A stretch of DNA of 32,424 nt from Streptomyces ossamyceticus (GTDB lineage Bacteria > Actinomycetota > Actinomycetes > Streptomycetales > Streptomycetaceae): NCBI RefSeq assembly GCF_001418475.1, contig NZ_LIQX01000377.1:1-32424 (forward strand). The letters run 5' to 3'. A model generated the notes under the pieces. The model was not told the origin of the DNA. It worked only from the letters and a program-made list of their open reading frames with translations, and did not search any database. Made by a program: the position numbers and the translations under genes. Numbering within the stretch: position 1 is the stretch's first letter; each line of letters opens with the position of its first letter. Of this stretch, positions 17,736 to 25,070 are shown piece after piece.

Positions 17736-19046
17736 TCACGGGATCACACCCTCGGATCGCAGGGCATCGTCGATCTGTTCCTTGATGGTCTCGACCGAGC
17801 TCACGGGTTCGATCCCGGAGGGTGGGGACAGGGTGTGGGAGACGGCGATCGACACGTTCTGGTAGACCGGGGTGATCGGGCGCACGCTCCCCGCCTCCAG
17901 TGCGGCCAGCACGTCCCGCGAGAAGGGGTACTCCTTCATGAACGCGGGCTCGTCGTACAGGGCGCGCAGCGTGGGGGGCAGACCGCCCTCGAGCGCTGCG
18001 GCGAGTTGGTTCTCCCGGTTGCGCAGGCACAGGGCCGCCTCGAAGGCCAGGTCGGAGTGGCGTGAGTAGGCGCTCACCGCCAGATCGATGCCTCCGATGG
18101 TGGGCCGCGCCGGGCGGTCCGCGTCGACCCGGGGGTACGGCGCCCAGCGGAAGTTCTTGAACAGCTCGGGGTTGTTCGCCTTCATCGACGGATAGACGAA
18201 CGGGTAGTTGAGCTCGAACGCCGCCGTGCCCGACTCCATGGCGAGCCGGTTCTGGTCCTCCATCTGGTTGGGGAGGGAGGGGTCCGCGGCCGAGGAGTCC
18301 GCGAGATCACGCATGACCTGCGCGGCCCGGACGGCAGGAGGGCCGAGGGAGGGCGCGGTCGCGCTCGCGTTGAGGATGGTGCCGCCGGCACTGTTGATCA
18401 ACGTGTTGAACCAGACGGTCAGGCCCTCGTACTGGGCACCCTGGATCTCCACGAAGTGCGGTTTGCCCTGTCGGGCGAGGGCCTCGGCCATGTCCAGCAT
18501 CTCGGCCCAGGTCCCGGGCGGCCTGGGTACGAGGTCCTTGCGGTACCACAGGAGCTGGGTGTTGGCGTTGTACGGGACGGCGTACAGCTTGCCCTTCCAG
18601 GTCGAGGTCTGCAGCGGTACGCGCAGGGTGCCCTCGGTGGCCTGCCGCTTCGCGGCGCCCGTCCATTCCCGGATCCAGCGCGCCTCGGCGAACTCGGCCG
18701 CCCAGGTGACGTCCAGACCCAGGATGTCGAGCGAGTCGTCCTCGGCGGCGAGTCTGCGGACGAGCTGCTGGCGCTGGCCGTCCGCGGCGCGCGGGAGCTT
18801 GTTGTAGCTGATCCGGTAACGCCCGCCCGACGCCCGGCTGCACCCGTCGGCGGCCTTCTGGAGGGCACCGGAGTCGTCGGGGAAGTTGTACCAGTTGAGG
18901 GTGGGCGTACCGGAACCCTCGTCGTCACCGCATGCGGTGAGCACCGACGCCAGCAACGGCAGCACGGCGAACGCCCGGAGCCAGCGCGCACCTCGGGGAC
19001 GTCCCCGCTGACCCGAAACCGGCCGGCAGCCGCACCTCGCGTGCAT
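17736..19046 (-). CDS. lpqY: Sugar-binding lipoprotein LpqY-like
   Basis: A 436-residue extracellular solute-binding lipoprotein. ATG 19046 gives a basic N-region, a hydrophobic core and the lipobox LTAC with the lipidated Cys39; GTG 19055 is an alternative start. The mature protein shows stretches I recognise from mycobacterial LpqY: NKLPRAADGQRQQLVRRLAA, LDILGLDVTWAAEFAEA, NTQLLWYRKDLVPRPPGTW, VEIQGAQYEGLTVWFNTLI, PTIGGIDLAVSAYSRHSDLA, LEGGLPPTLRALYDEPAF and the ending SEGVIP. It appears shorter than the mycobacterial protein in the loop after the YPFVYPSM segment. It would capture trehalose outside the membrane for SugABC, recycling trehalose or taking it up as carbon. It is first in the operon, with its own promoter. 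Confidence 0.9.
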   Translation of the reverse strand: MHARCGCRPVSGQRGRPRGARWLRAFAVLPLLASVLTACGDDEGSGTPTLNWYNFPDDSGALQKAADGCSRASGGRYRISYNKLPRAADGQRQQLVRRLAAEDDSLDILGLDVTWAAEFAEARWIREWTGAAKRQATEGTLRVPLQTSTWKGKLYAVPYNANTQLLWYRKDLVPRPPGTWAEMLDMAEALARQGKPHFVEIQGAQYEGLTVWFNTLINSAGGTILNASATAPSLGPPAVRAAQVMRDLADSSAADPSLPNQMEDQNRLAMESGTAAFELNYPFVYPSMKANNPELFKNFRWAPYPRVDADRPARPTIGGIDLAVSAYSRHSDLAFEAALCLRNRENQLAAALEGGLPPTLRALYDEPAFMKEYPFSRDVLAALEAGSVRPITPVYQNVSIAVSHTLSPPSGIEPVSSVETIKEQIDDALRSEGVIP

Positions 19047-19111
19047 GCGCTCCACACCTCGCTTCCGGACGGTGACAGGGGATTCGGGCTTTGCGGTGTT
19101 TCCTCCTGCGC

Positions 19112-19140
19112 ACACTAAGGACCACAAAAAGTTAGATCAA
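19112..19140 (-). promoter_or_regulatory. Promoter of the lpqY-sugABC operon
   Basis: On the minus strand, -35 TTGATC (19135-19140) and -10 TAGTGT (19112-19117) are separated by 17 bp, a good match to the vegetative HrdB consensus. Upstream of the -35 there is a dyad, AATCGC-CCA-GCGATT (19156-19170), which could bind a regulator. Confidence 0.6.
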
Positions 19141-19221
19141 GCACATATCGCCACAAATCGCCCAGCGATTCGCCGGGTCACACGTTCGCCGAGGGACGAG
19201 TGGGGCGGGGAGAAATGAAGA

Positions 19222-19251
19222 GGCCGGTTTCGGATGCTTCCGAAACCGGCC
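19222..19251 (-). terminator. Terminator of first tRNA-Pro
   Basis: GGCCGGTTTCGGA / TCCGAAACCGGCC, a 13-bp perfect stem with a 4-base loop, starts 22 bases downstream of the 3' end of the tRNA. The A+T-containing stem differs from its surroundings. Confidence 0.75.
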
Positions 19252-19272
19252 CTCATCTACGACTCTTTCGAG

Positions 19273-19346
<74 letters not shown>

Positions 19347-19427
19347 TCGCGATCTCCACGGTGCCCGCACTACCGACTCGTGCTCCGTGTGAACGCGCAG
19401 GTAAACCCTATCCTACATACCCCGCAG

Positions 19428-19875
19428 CAGACGGAGGGGGTGCGCCCACACCACCTCCTCGAACATGCGGGACCCGGGTCTCCATGCGCGGCGCGTCGGA
19501 CCACCGGTCGAACGCCGCGCCGAGCCGGCGCGCGTACGGCGTCGGCTCGTCCGGTGGTGCCACACCGGCCGGGAGGCACTCCGGGGGATCGTCCGGTGCT
19601 CCAGGCCGGGCGGAGGGTGTCGCCACGTGCCGTGCGGCAGCAGGAAGTCGACGCGGGGCGGGGCGAAGTCCAGCAGGCCTCGTAGGTCTCGACGGGGTCG
19701 TGGGCGAGATCCACGGTGCAGAGCAGTCCCCCGAAGAGGTCCCGGCGGCGGGGCTCGTCGAGCAGGCGCAGCCCTTCGGCGACGTGGGCGTGGCTGGGGT
19801 GGGCCCGACTCCCGCGGACCATCGGGCAGTGGTTGCCGGATCTCTGGCCCTGGTTGTCGGCGTCGCGGCAGGAGA
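19428..19875 (-). pseudogene. FxsB-type radical SAM/SPASM remnant, multiply frameshifted
   Basis: Reading the minus strand across three frames recovers the C-terminal region of an FxsB-like protein (radical SAM/SPASM maturase of the FXSXX-COOH system). One frame gives SHAHVAEGLRLLDEPRRRDL and FGGLLCTVDLAHDPVETYEA. A shift near 19677 gives LLDFAPPRVDFLLPHGTWRH, PPPGL. A third part gives TPYARRLGAAFDRWSDAPRM and, after another shift, RMFEEVVWAHPLRLL. The Cys-cluster radical SAM core is absent. These motifs agree with the FxsB family as I remember it. No FxsA or FxsC gene is nearby. Limits are approximate because the upstream end fades into unrecognisable sequence. Confidence 0.65.
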
Positions 19876-20024
19876 ACCGGCGGTGGGCGGAACGGCTTGC
19901 GGCCTGCGAACCGGCTCGGGCTCTGGCGGAGGTAGAACTGCCGGACGCAGGCTGAACGAGCGGGCCGAGCCGCCTGCGTCTCGCGTCTCGCGGCAGTTCC
20001 CGGTTCCGGTTCCGGTTCCGCTCG

Positions 20025-20936
20025 CTACTCCGGTGGCGTAGGCGTGTCGTGGGTGCGGTACATCGCCTGGACGTCGAGTTCCAGTTGGACCGTTGGGCCC
20101 ACGACGGCTATGCCTCGGGCGAGCATCGTGCGCCAGTTCAGGGTGTAGTCCTCGCGGTGGAGTTCTGCCTTGGCGAGGGCGGCGCACCGGAGCTCCTCGC
20201 CGTAGCCGCCGTTGACGGTGCCCAGGTACGTCGTGTCGAGGGCGACGGAACGGCTGACGCCGTGCATCGTGAGGGTGCCCTGGAGCGTCCACTTGCTGCC
20301 GCCCCGGTAGGCGAAGCGGTGGCTGGTGAAGTCGATGTGGGGGTAGCGCTCGACGTCGAGGAAGTCGGCCGAACGTAGGTGTGCGTCCCGCGTGTTGTTG
20401 CCGGTGTTGATGCTGGACGCGTCGATGCGGACGTGGACGCGGGACTCGGTGACGTCCTGGGCGACCTGCAGTCCGCCCTCGAAGCGTTCGAAGCGGCCGT
20501 GGACGTGGGCCATGCCGACGTGCTTGGCGATGAAGCGGATCGCGGTGTGCGGCGGGTCGAAGAGCCAGGTGCCGGGGACCGGGAGTTCCAGCTGGCGGGC
20601 CGAGCGCAGCCAGACGCGTTCCGGGGTCGGGCCGGTGTCCGGGACGATCTCCACTGACTCCCGGTGGGGTTCGAGCCCTTCGGCCACGATCAGCAGGCTG
20701 TACGCGCCCGGCGGCAGGACGGCCATGAAGTAGCCGTACGGGTCGGTGGTGCCGCGGGCGGCGACCCGGTGGCTGCGGAGTTCCGTCACCGTCACCTCGG
20801 CCGCGCCCATGGGCTGGTTCACCGGGTCCAGGACCTCACGGACGAGGGCACCCGCGCCGGGCGGGACCGGAAGCGTCAGGCCCGCGGCTCCCCGGGAGGC
20901 TTGGGAGGAGCGCCGCCGGAGCAGTCCGAGGGGCAT
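20025..20936 (-). CDS. YceI-family protein with N-terminal beta-sandwich domain
   Basis: A 303-residue protein. ATG 20936 is chosen over GTG 20945 because AAAGGTG lies correctly before the ATG. Residues about 25-110 form a carboxypeptidase-regulatory-like beta sandwich (VREVLDPVNQPMGAAEVTVT, TTDPYGYFMAVLPPGAYSLL). Residues 120-295 are YceI: FDPPHTAIRFIAKHVGMAHV, GRFERFEGGL, ASINTGN-like ASSINTGNNTRDAHLRSADF, ERYPHIDFTSH, TLTMHGVSRSV, with NWRTMLARGIAVVGPTVQLE at the end. YceI proteins are lipocalin-like binders of isoprenoid quinones or other hydrophobic ligands. No signal peptide is evident. It follows the maleylacetate reductase by 39 bases and may bind an aromatic or lipophilic ligand of the pathway, though that is inference. 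Confidence 0.85.
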   Translation of the reverse strand: MPLGLLRRRSSQASRGAAGLTLPVPPGAGALVREVLDPVNQPMGAAEVTVTELRSHRVAARGTTDPYGYFMAVLPPGAYSLLIVAEGLEPHRESVEIVPDTGPTPERVWLRSARQLELPVPGTWLFDPPHTAIRFIAKHVGMAHVHGRFERFEGGLQVAQDVTESRVHVRIDASSINTGNNTRDAHLRSADFLDVERYPHIDFTSHRFAYRGGSKWTLQGTLTMHGVSRSVALDTTYLGTVNGGYGEELRCAALAKAELHREDYTLNWRTMLARGIAVVGPTVQLELDVQAMYRTHDTPTPPE

Positions 20937-20975
20937 GCTGTTCACCTTTCAGTTCTCGATGTGCGGTCGGTCGGG

Positions 20976-22043
20976 TCACGTGGGTGACGGTCGGTCCCCC
21001 GCGTACGCCGCTCGCAGTACGTCCAGGACGCCCGCCTCGGTGACCTCGCGCGGGTTGGAGTACGCCTGCCCGGCCACCTGGGACGCGGCGACCGTCAAGT
21101 CCGCCTCCCTGAGCCCGAGTTCGGCGAGGGAACGCGGGGCGCCCAGGCTGCCGGACAGTTCCCACAGGGCGTACGGGGCGTCGTCGGTGTCCAGGGCCCG
21201 GCCCAGTGCCGCGAGGGCCTCGGGGGCCGCGGGGGCGTTGTGGGCCAGCGCGTACGGGAGGACGACCGTGTGGGTCTCGGCGTGCGGCAGGCCGAAGGTG
21301 CCGCCGAGGACATGGCAGAGCTTGTGGTGCAGGCCCATCGTGGTCGCGCCGAGCGCGGCACCGCACAGCCAGGCGCCGTACAGCGCACGGCCCCGCGCGT
21401 CGAGGTCCCGCGGATCGGCCGCCAGTTCGGGCAGCGCGTGCGTCATGGCCCGGGCGCCCTCCGCCGCCGTCAGCGACACCAGCGGGGTGGCGTCCGGCGC
21501 GTAGAGGGCCTCCGCCGCGTGGGCGACCGCGTTGATGCCGCTGGTCACGGTCAGCGGCACGGGGAGGGAGAGGGTCAGTTCGGGGTCGTAGACGACGCTG
21601 CGGGGCAGGACGGACGGGTCGCGGCCGGTGCGTTTGGCGCCGTGCTCGGTCAGTCCCCAGACGGGGGTCATCTCCGAGCCCGAGTACGTCGACGGCACCG
21701 CGATCAGCGGCAGGCCGGTGTGCAGCGCGATGGCCTTGCCCAGGCCGATCGCGGAGCCGCCGCCGACGGCGACGCACCCGTCGGCCCCGGCGGCGCGCGC
21801 CACCTCGACGGCCCGTTCGGCGACCTCGGTGGGCACATGCATTCGGGCCTCGGTGTGCAGCCCGGCGCAGGCGCCGCCGAGGGAGTCCGCGACAGCCCGA
21901 GCCGTCTGCGCGCCTCGCGGGCCGGACACCACCAGCAGCCGTCGCAGGCCGAGGCGTTCGGCCTCGCCCGGCACTGCGGTCACGGAGGAGCCGGCGCGGA
22001 GCACGACCCGCATGGGCGGGGACTCGTGGACGAACTCCCTCAC
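20976..22043 (-). CDS. Maleylacetate reductase (iron-type alcohol dehydrogenase fold)
   Basis: A 355-residue protein. GTG 22043 overlaps the dioxygenase stop by four bases and has GGGAGG in front. The fold is that of Fe-containing alcohol dehydrogenases: nucleotide-binding region GCVAVGGGSAIGLGKAIAL, PSTYSGSEMTPVWGLTE, NAVAHAAEALYAPDATPL and GLHHKLCHVLGGTFGLPHAE–THTVVLPYALAHN. The PSTYSGSEMT and LHHKLCHVLGG signatures are those of maleylacetate reductase rather than general alcohol dehydrogenases. It reduces maleylacetate, the hydroxyquinol ring-cleavage product, to 3-oxoadipate with NAD(P)H in the cytosol. Placement directly after the hydroxyquinol dioxygenase supports this. Confidence 0.92.
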   Translation of the reverse strand: MREFVHESPPMRVVLRAGSSVTAVPGEAERLGLRRLLVVSGPRGAQTARAVADSLGGACAGLHTEARMHVPTEVAERAVEVARAAGADGCVAVGGGSAIGLGKAIALHTGLPLIAVPSTYSGSEMTPVWGLTEHGAKRTGRDPSVLPRSVVYDPELTLSLPVPLTVTSGINAVAHAAEALYAPDATPLVSLTAAEGARAMTHALPELAADPRDLDARGRALYGAWLCGAALGATTMGLHHKLCHVLGGTFGLPHAETHTVVLPYALAHNAPAAPEALAALGRALDTDDAPYALWELSGSLGAPRSLAELGLREADLTVAASQVAGQAYSNPREVTEAGVLDVLRAAYAGDRPSPT

Positions 22044-23083
22044 GCTTCCTCCCGGTCGAGCGTTTCGGGCGTGTCGAGTGCGTCGGGTGTTTCGGGTCTG
22101 TCGGGCGTGTCGAGGGTGTCGAGCACGAGGTCGAAGCGGGCGTGCCGGAACGGGTTCGGGATGCCGAACTCCCGTGCGAGCTCGGGGTCGTCGGTCTCGG
22201 CGAAGTCCTGGACGAGGCTCTCCTTGACGGCGAACACCGCGTCCGAGTCGAGGTGGTCGCTGCCCGCCACGAAGATGTGCGTGGTGACCGTCCGGTGCCC
22301 CTCGGCCGAGCCGATGAAGTGGATGTGGGCCGGGCGGTAGGGGTGGCGTACGGTGGCTTTCAGGAGCGCGCCGACCGGGCCGTCCGTCGGGATCGGGTAC
22401 GGGCTCGGCACGCAGGTGCGGAACCAGAAGCGGCCCTCGTCGTCCGTCGTGAACAGTCCGCGCCCGTTGCCGGGCGGCTGCACGTCCGGCTGCTGGACGT
22501 CGTAGAAGCCCTCGGCGTTCGCCTGCCAGACGTCGAGGACCGCGCCGGGCAGCGGGGTGCCGTCGCGGGACAGCACACGCCCGCTGATCACGCACGGCTC
22601 GCCGCCGCCGACGAGGTCGATGTCCGCGCCGAGCGCACGGGCCGGGGACTCGGTCATGTGGAAGGGGCCGAGGACGGTCGACTCGGTCACGGCAGCGGCC
22701 TCGGCGCCTGGGTCGCGACTCCCGTCCGCGCCGTCCCGGTCCCCCGCGCCCCGCTCGCTGTTGATCGTCTCCACGAGCATGGAGACGCCCAGCACGTCCG
22801 ACAGCAGCACGAACTCCTGCCGGGTGGCGGTGCAGGCCTGTCCGGTCGCCGTGAGGAAGGCGATGGCCCGCTCCCACTCCGCCATGGTCGGCCCGGTCTC
22901 GCGGACGAAGGCGTGCAGGTGGCGGGTGAGGGAGGCGAGCAGTTCGCGCAGCCGGGGGTCGGGGGTGCCGTCCATGCTGGCGACGACCGCTTCGGTGATC
23001 CGGGTCGTGAACGCATCGCTCGTGCCCGTACGCGTGCCGGTGCTCATGCCGGTGCTCATGCCGGTGCTCATGTCGGTGCTCAT
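22040..23083 (-). CDS. Hydroxyquinol 1,2-dioxygenase (intradiol)
   Basis: A 347-residue intradiol dioxygenase. It has an N-terminal helical dimerisation domain (about 25-125) and a beta-sandwich catalytic domain. The non-haem Fe(III) ligands are visible as Tyr194 (EGFYDVQQ), Tyr229 (SPYPIPTDGP), His253 and His255 (RPAHIHFIG). TESTVLGPFHM and AVLDVWQANAEGFYDVQQPD are typical of the hydroxyquinol/chlorocatechol group. It opens hydroxyquinol to maleylacetate. The N-terminus is four successive MST(D/G) units from a 12-bp repeat, giving four stacked in-frame ATGs; 23083 is used because GGAAGG lies ahead of it. The C-terminal tail (LDTLDTPDRPETPDALDTPE) is low-complexity and an unusual extension. 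It lies 18 bases after the monooxygenase and overlaps the reductase. Confidence 0.93.
   Translation of the reverse strand: MSTDMSTGMSTGMSTGTRTGTSDAFTTRITEAVVASMDGTPDPRLRELLASLTRHLHAFVRETGPTMAEWERAIAFLTATGQACTATRQEFVLLSDVLGVSMLVETINSERGAGDRDGADGSRDPGAEAAAVTESTVLGPFHMTESPARALGADIDLVGGGEPCVISGRVLSRDGTPLPGAVLDVWQANAEGFYDVQQPDVQPPGNGRGLFTTDDEGRFWFRTCVPSPYPIPTDGPVGALLKATVRHPYRPAHIHFIGSAEGHRTVTTHIFVAGSDHLDSDAVFAVKESLVQDFAETDDPELAREFGIPNPFRHARFDLVLDTLDTPDRPETPDALDTPETLDREEA
23036..23083 (-). repeat. 12-bp tandem repeat at dioxygenase start
   Basis: The unit GGTGCTCATGCC (plus strand) is repeated about four times, with the last copy near the start changed to GTC. Each unit encodes MSTG, so every unit carries a potential start codon. 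Confidence 0.8.
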
Positions 23084-23101
23084 GTCCGGGCATCCTTCCC
23101 G

Positions 23102-24859
23102 TCAGGCATGTCCGAGGATCCGTCGCAACGCCGCTGTCAGCAAACGCTCCGCGTCCTCGGCCGACGCGGCGGCCGTGGCGTGCCGGAAGGCCACGTACCC
23201 GTCGGGGCGGACGAGCAGGGCTCCCCCGTCGGCGATCTCGCTCAGCCGCGCCCAGTCGCCGTACGGGTCCTCGTACTGCCGGCCGGGGCCGATGACGACG
23301 GTGGTGATCTCCGGGTCCTGGGCCTCGGCCGCCCGCGTCCAGTGGTCGCTGCCGATGCCGGTGATCAGGGTGAAGCGGCCCTGCCCGACGGTGTCGAGCG
23401 TGGAGAGGGTGCGGGTGCCGTAGGTGAGCCAGGCGTGCGGGAGCCGGGCGCCGGGGCGGGTGCTGGGCTGGTGGTGCAGCTCGGGGTCGCGGTCGAAGCC
23501 GGGGTCGGGGGTACCGTCGGGGACGATCGCCTCCGAGGCGTATCGCTGGTTGAGGTCGACCCCGTGCGCGTTGAACTCGTACACCTTGAACGCGATGGCC
23601 TCACGCAGCCGCGCCCGCTGCTTCTCGGCGGCCTCGGTGGCGTCCTTGCGGGCGGCGATGTTGGCCCACAGCTGCTCGGGGGTCTGCGGGGAGAGCCCGT
23701 CGAGTGCCTCGAAGACGGGCGCGGTCTCGCCGATGGACTTGTTGGCGCGGGTGACGATCTGCCGGCCGATCGGGGCGCGCTCGGCGGTGTACGTGTCCAG
23801 CAGTCGCGGTGAGGCCGTGCCGTCGAGGACGAGCTTGAGCTTCCAGGCCAGGTTGTAGGAGTCCTGGACGGAGGTGTTGGAGCCGAGGCCGTTGGACGGC
23901 GGGTGCCGGTGCGTGGCGTCGCCGGCGCAGAAGACCCGGCCGGCGGAGTACGTCTCCGCGTACATCTCGTTGACCGTCCACGCCGAGGACGACTTGACGG
24001 TCACCGGGATGTCGTCGTCGCCGATCAGCTTGCGGACGACGCTCTCGGCGTACTCGGTGGTGAGGTCGGGGGCGCCCGCGGTGACGTCGTACCCCCAGAC
24101 GATCAGCCACTCGTTCCAGGGGCGGACGCAGCGCACGAGGCCCGCGCCGATGCCGCCGACGGTGGCACCCGGGGCCAGCACCCAGTACAGGGTGGAGGGC
24201 CGGTGCGCGGTGTACTTCGTGAGGTCCGCGTCGAAGACGATGTTGATGCTGCCTGCCACGCCCATCTGGCCGCCCATGGGGAGCCCCGCGTCCTCGGCGA
24301 CCTGGGAGCGGCCGCCGTCGGCCCCGATCAGGTACTTCGCGCGGATCGTGTACTCGTCGCCGCGCAGCCGGTCCTCGACGGTGACGGTGACACCGTCGGC
24401 GTCCTGGACGAAGGACTTGTAGACGGTGCTGAAGCGCAGGTGGGTGCCGCGGGCGACCGCCGCGTCGATCAGGACCGGCTCCATGAGGTGCTGGGGCATG
24501 TCGCACATACGGGTGGGGCTGGCGAGTTCGTGCGCGGCCTGCACGAGCGGGTCGTTGCCCCAGGAGCGGACCCGGCCCAGCTCCTCGCCGGCGAGACTGG
24601 TGCAGAAGGTCGTGTCGCCCATCAGGTGCTGCGGGGTGGCCTTCGCGACGACCTCGTCCTCCACACCGAGGTCCCGCAGGACCTCCATGGTGCGCTGGTT
24701 GGTGATGTGCGCGCGTGGCGTGTCGGCGAGGCGGGCGTAGCGGGTGACGACGATGTTCGGCACGCCGTACGTGCTCAGCGCGAGCGCGGCGGAGGCGCCG
24801 GCGGGGCCACTGCCCACGATCAGTACGTCGGTCACGACATCGGGCTCGACGGTGTGCAC
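23102..24859 (-). CDS. FAD-dependent phenol-type monooxygenase (resorcinol hydroxylase-like)
   Basis: A 585-residue class A flavoprotein monooxygenase. GTG 24859, with GGAG upstream, places the dinucleotide-binding motif VGSGPAG at residues 15-21; an ATG at 24907 would add an implausible leader overlapping the promoter. The DG motif YLIGADGGRSQ (about 176-186) and the GD motif FCAGDATHRHPPSNGLGSNT (about 307-325) are intact. A C-terminal thioredoxin-like region completes the TfdB/PHBH-like arrangement. It hydroxylates a phenol ortho to the OH with NAD(P)H. As the first gene before hydroxyquinol dioxygenase, the likely substrate is resorcinol (or another dihydroxybenzene such as hydroquinone), giving hydroxyquinol. 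It is divergent from the activator. Confidence 0.9.
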   Translation of the reverse strand: MHTVEPDVVTDVLIVGSGPAGASAALALSTYGVPNIVVTRYARLADTPRAHITNQRTMEVLRDLGVEDEVVAKATPQHLMGDTTFCTSLAGEELGRVRSWGNDPLVQAAHELASPTRMCDMPQHLMEPVLIDAAVARGTHLRFSTVYKSFVQDADGVTVTVEDRLRGDEYTIRAKYLIGADGGRSQVAEDAGLPMGGQMGVAGSINIVFDADLTKYTAHRPSTLYWVLAPGATVGGIGAGLVRCVRPWNEWLIVWGYDVTAGAPDLTTEYAESVVRKLIGDDDIPVTVKSSSAWTVNEMYAETYSAGRVFCAGDATHRHPPSNGLGSNTSVQDSYNLAWKLKLVLDGTASPRLLDTYTAERAPIGRQIVTRANKSIGETAPVFEALDGLSPQTPEQLWANIAARKDATEAAEKQRARLREAIAFKVYEFNAHGVDLNQRYASEAIVPDGTPDPGFDRDPELHHQPSTRPGARLPHAWLTYGTRTLSTLDTVGQGRFTLITGIGSDHWTRAAEAQDPEITTVVIGPGRQYEDPYGDWARLSEIADGGALLVRPDGYVAFRHATAAASAEDAERLLTAALRRILGHA

Positions 24860-24930
24860 GGGGACGCTCCAGGGACATGAGAACGGGCACCGACCGTCGA
24901 AGATCATGGACGGGTGCGCGGAAGCGTGGG

Positions 24931-24947
24931 TGTCTCAATACGAGACA
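24931..24947. promoter_or_regulatory. Operator dyad TGTCTC-N5-GAGACA
   Basis: A perfect 6-bp inverted repeat with spacer AATAC lies in the 211-bp divergent region between the monooxygenase and the activator. Length and symmetry suit a Fis-type helix-turn-helix dimer. It is the obvious binding site for the divergently encoded regulator. Only one copy is seen. Confidence 0.6.
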
Positions 24948-25070
24948 GTTCGGCACACGGGGCAGGGCGCCTGGGAGGTCGGGCGCCCGTATCGGGCTGC
25001 CCACGGCACGGAGTACGGAAACGGGGCGCTTGTTGCTCATTCAACCTGTGCCGGTACGGTGAGTGGTGTC

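Noticed and set aside
19347..20024. Plus-strand open frames over the FxsB remnant
   Set aside because: The family-like residues are on the minus strand across several frames; plus-strand readings are Arg/Gly-rich shadows.
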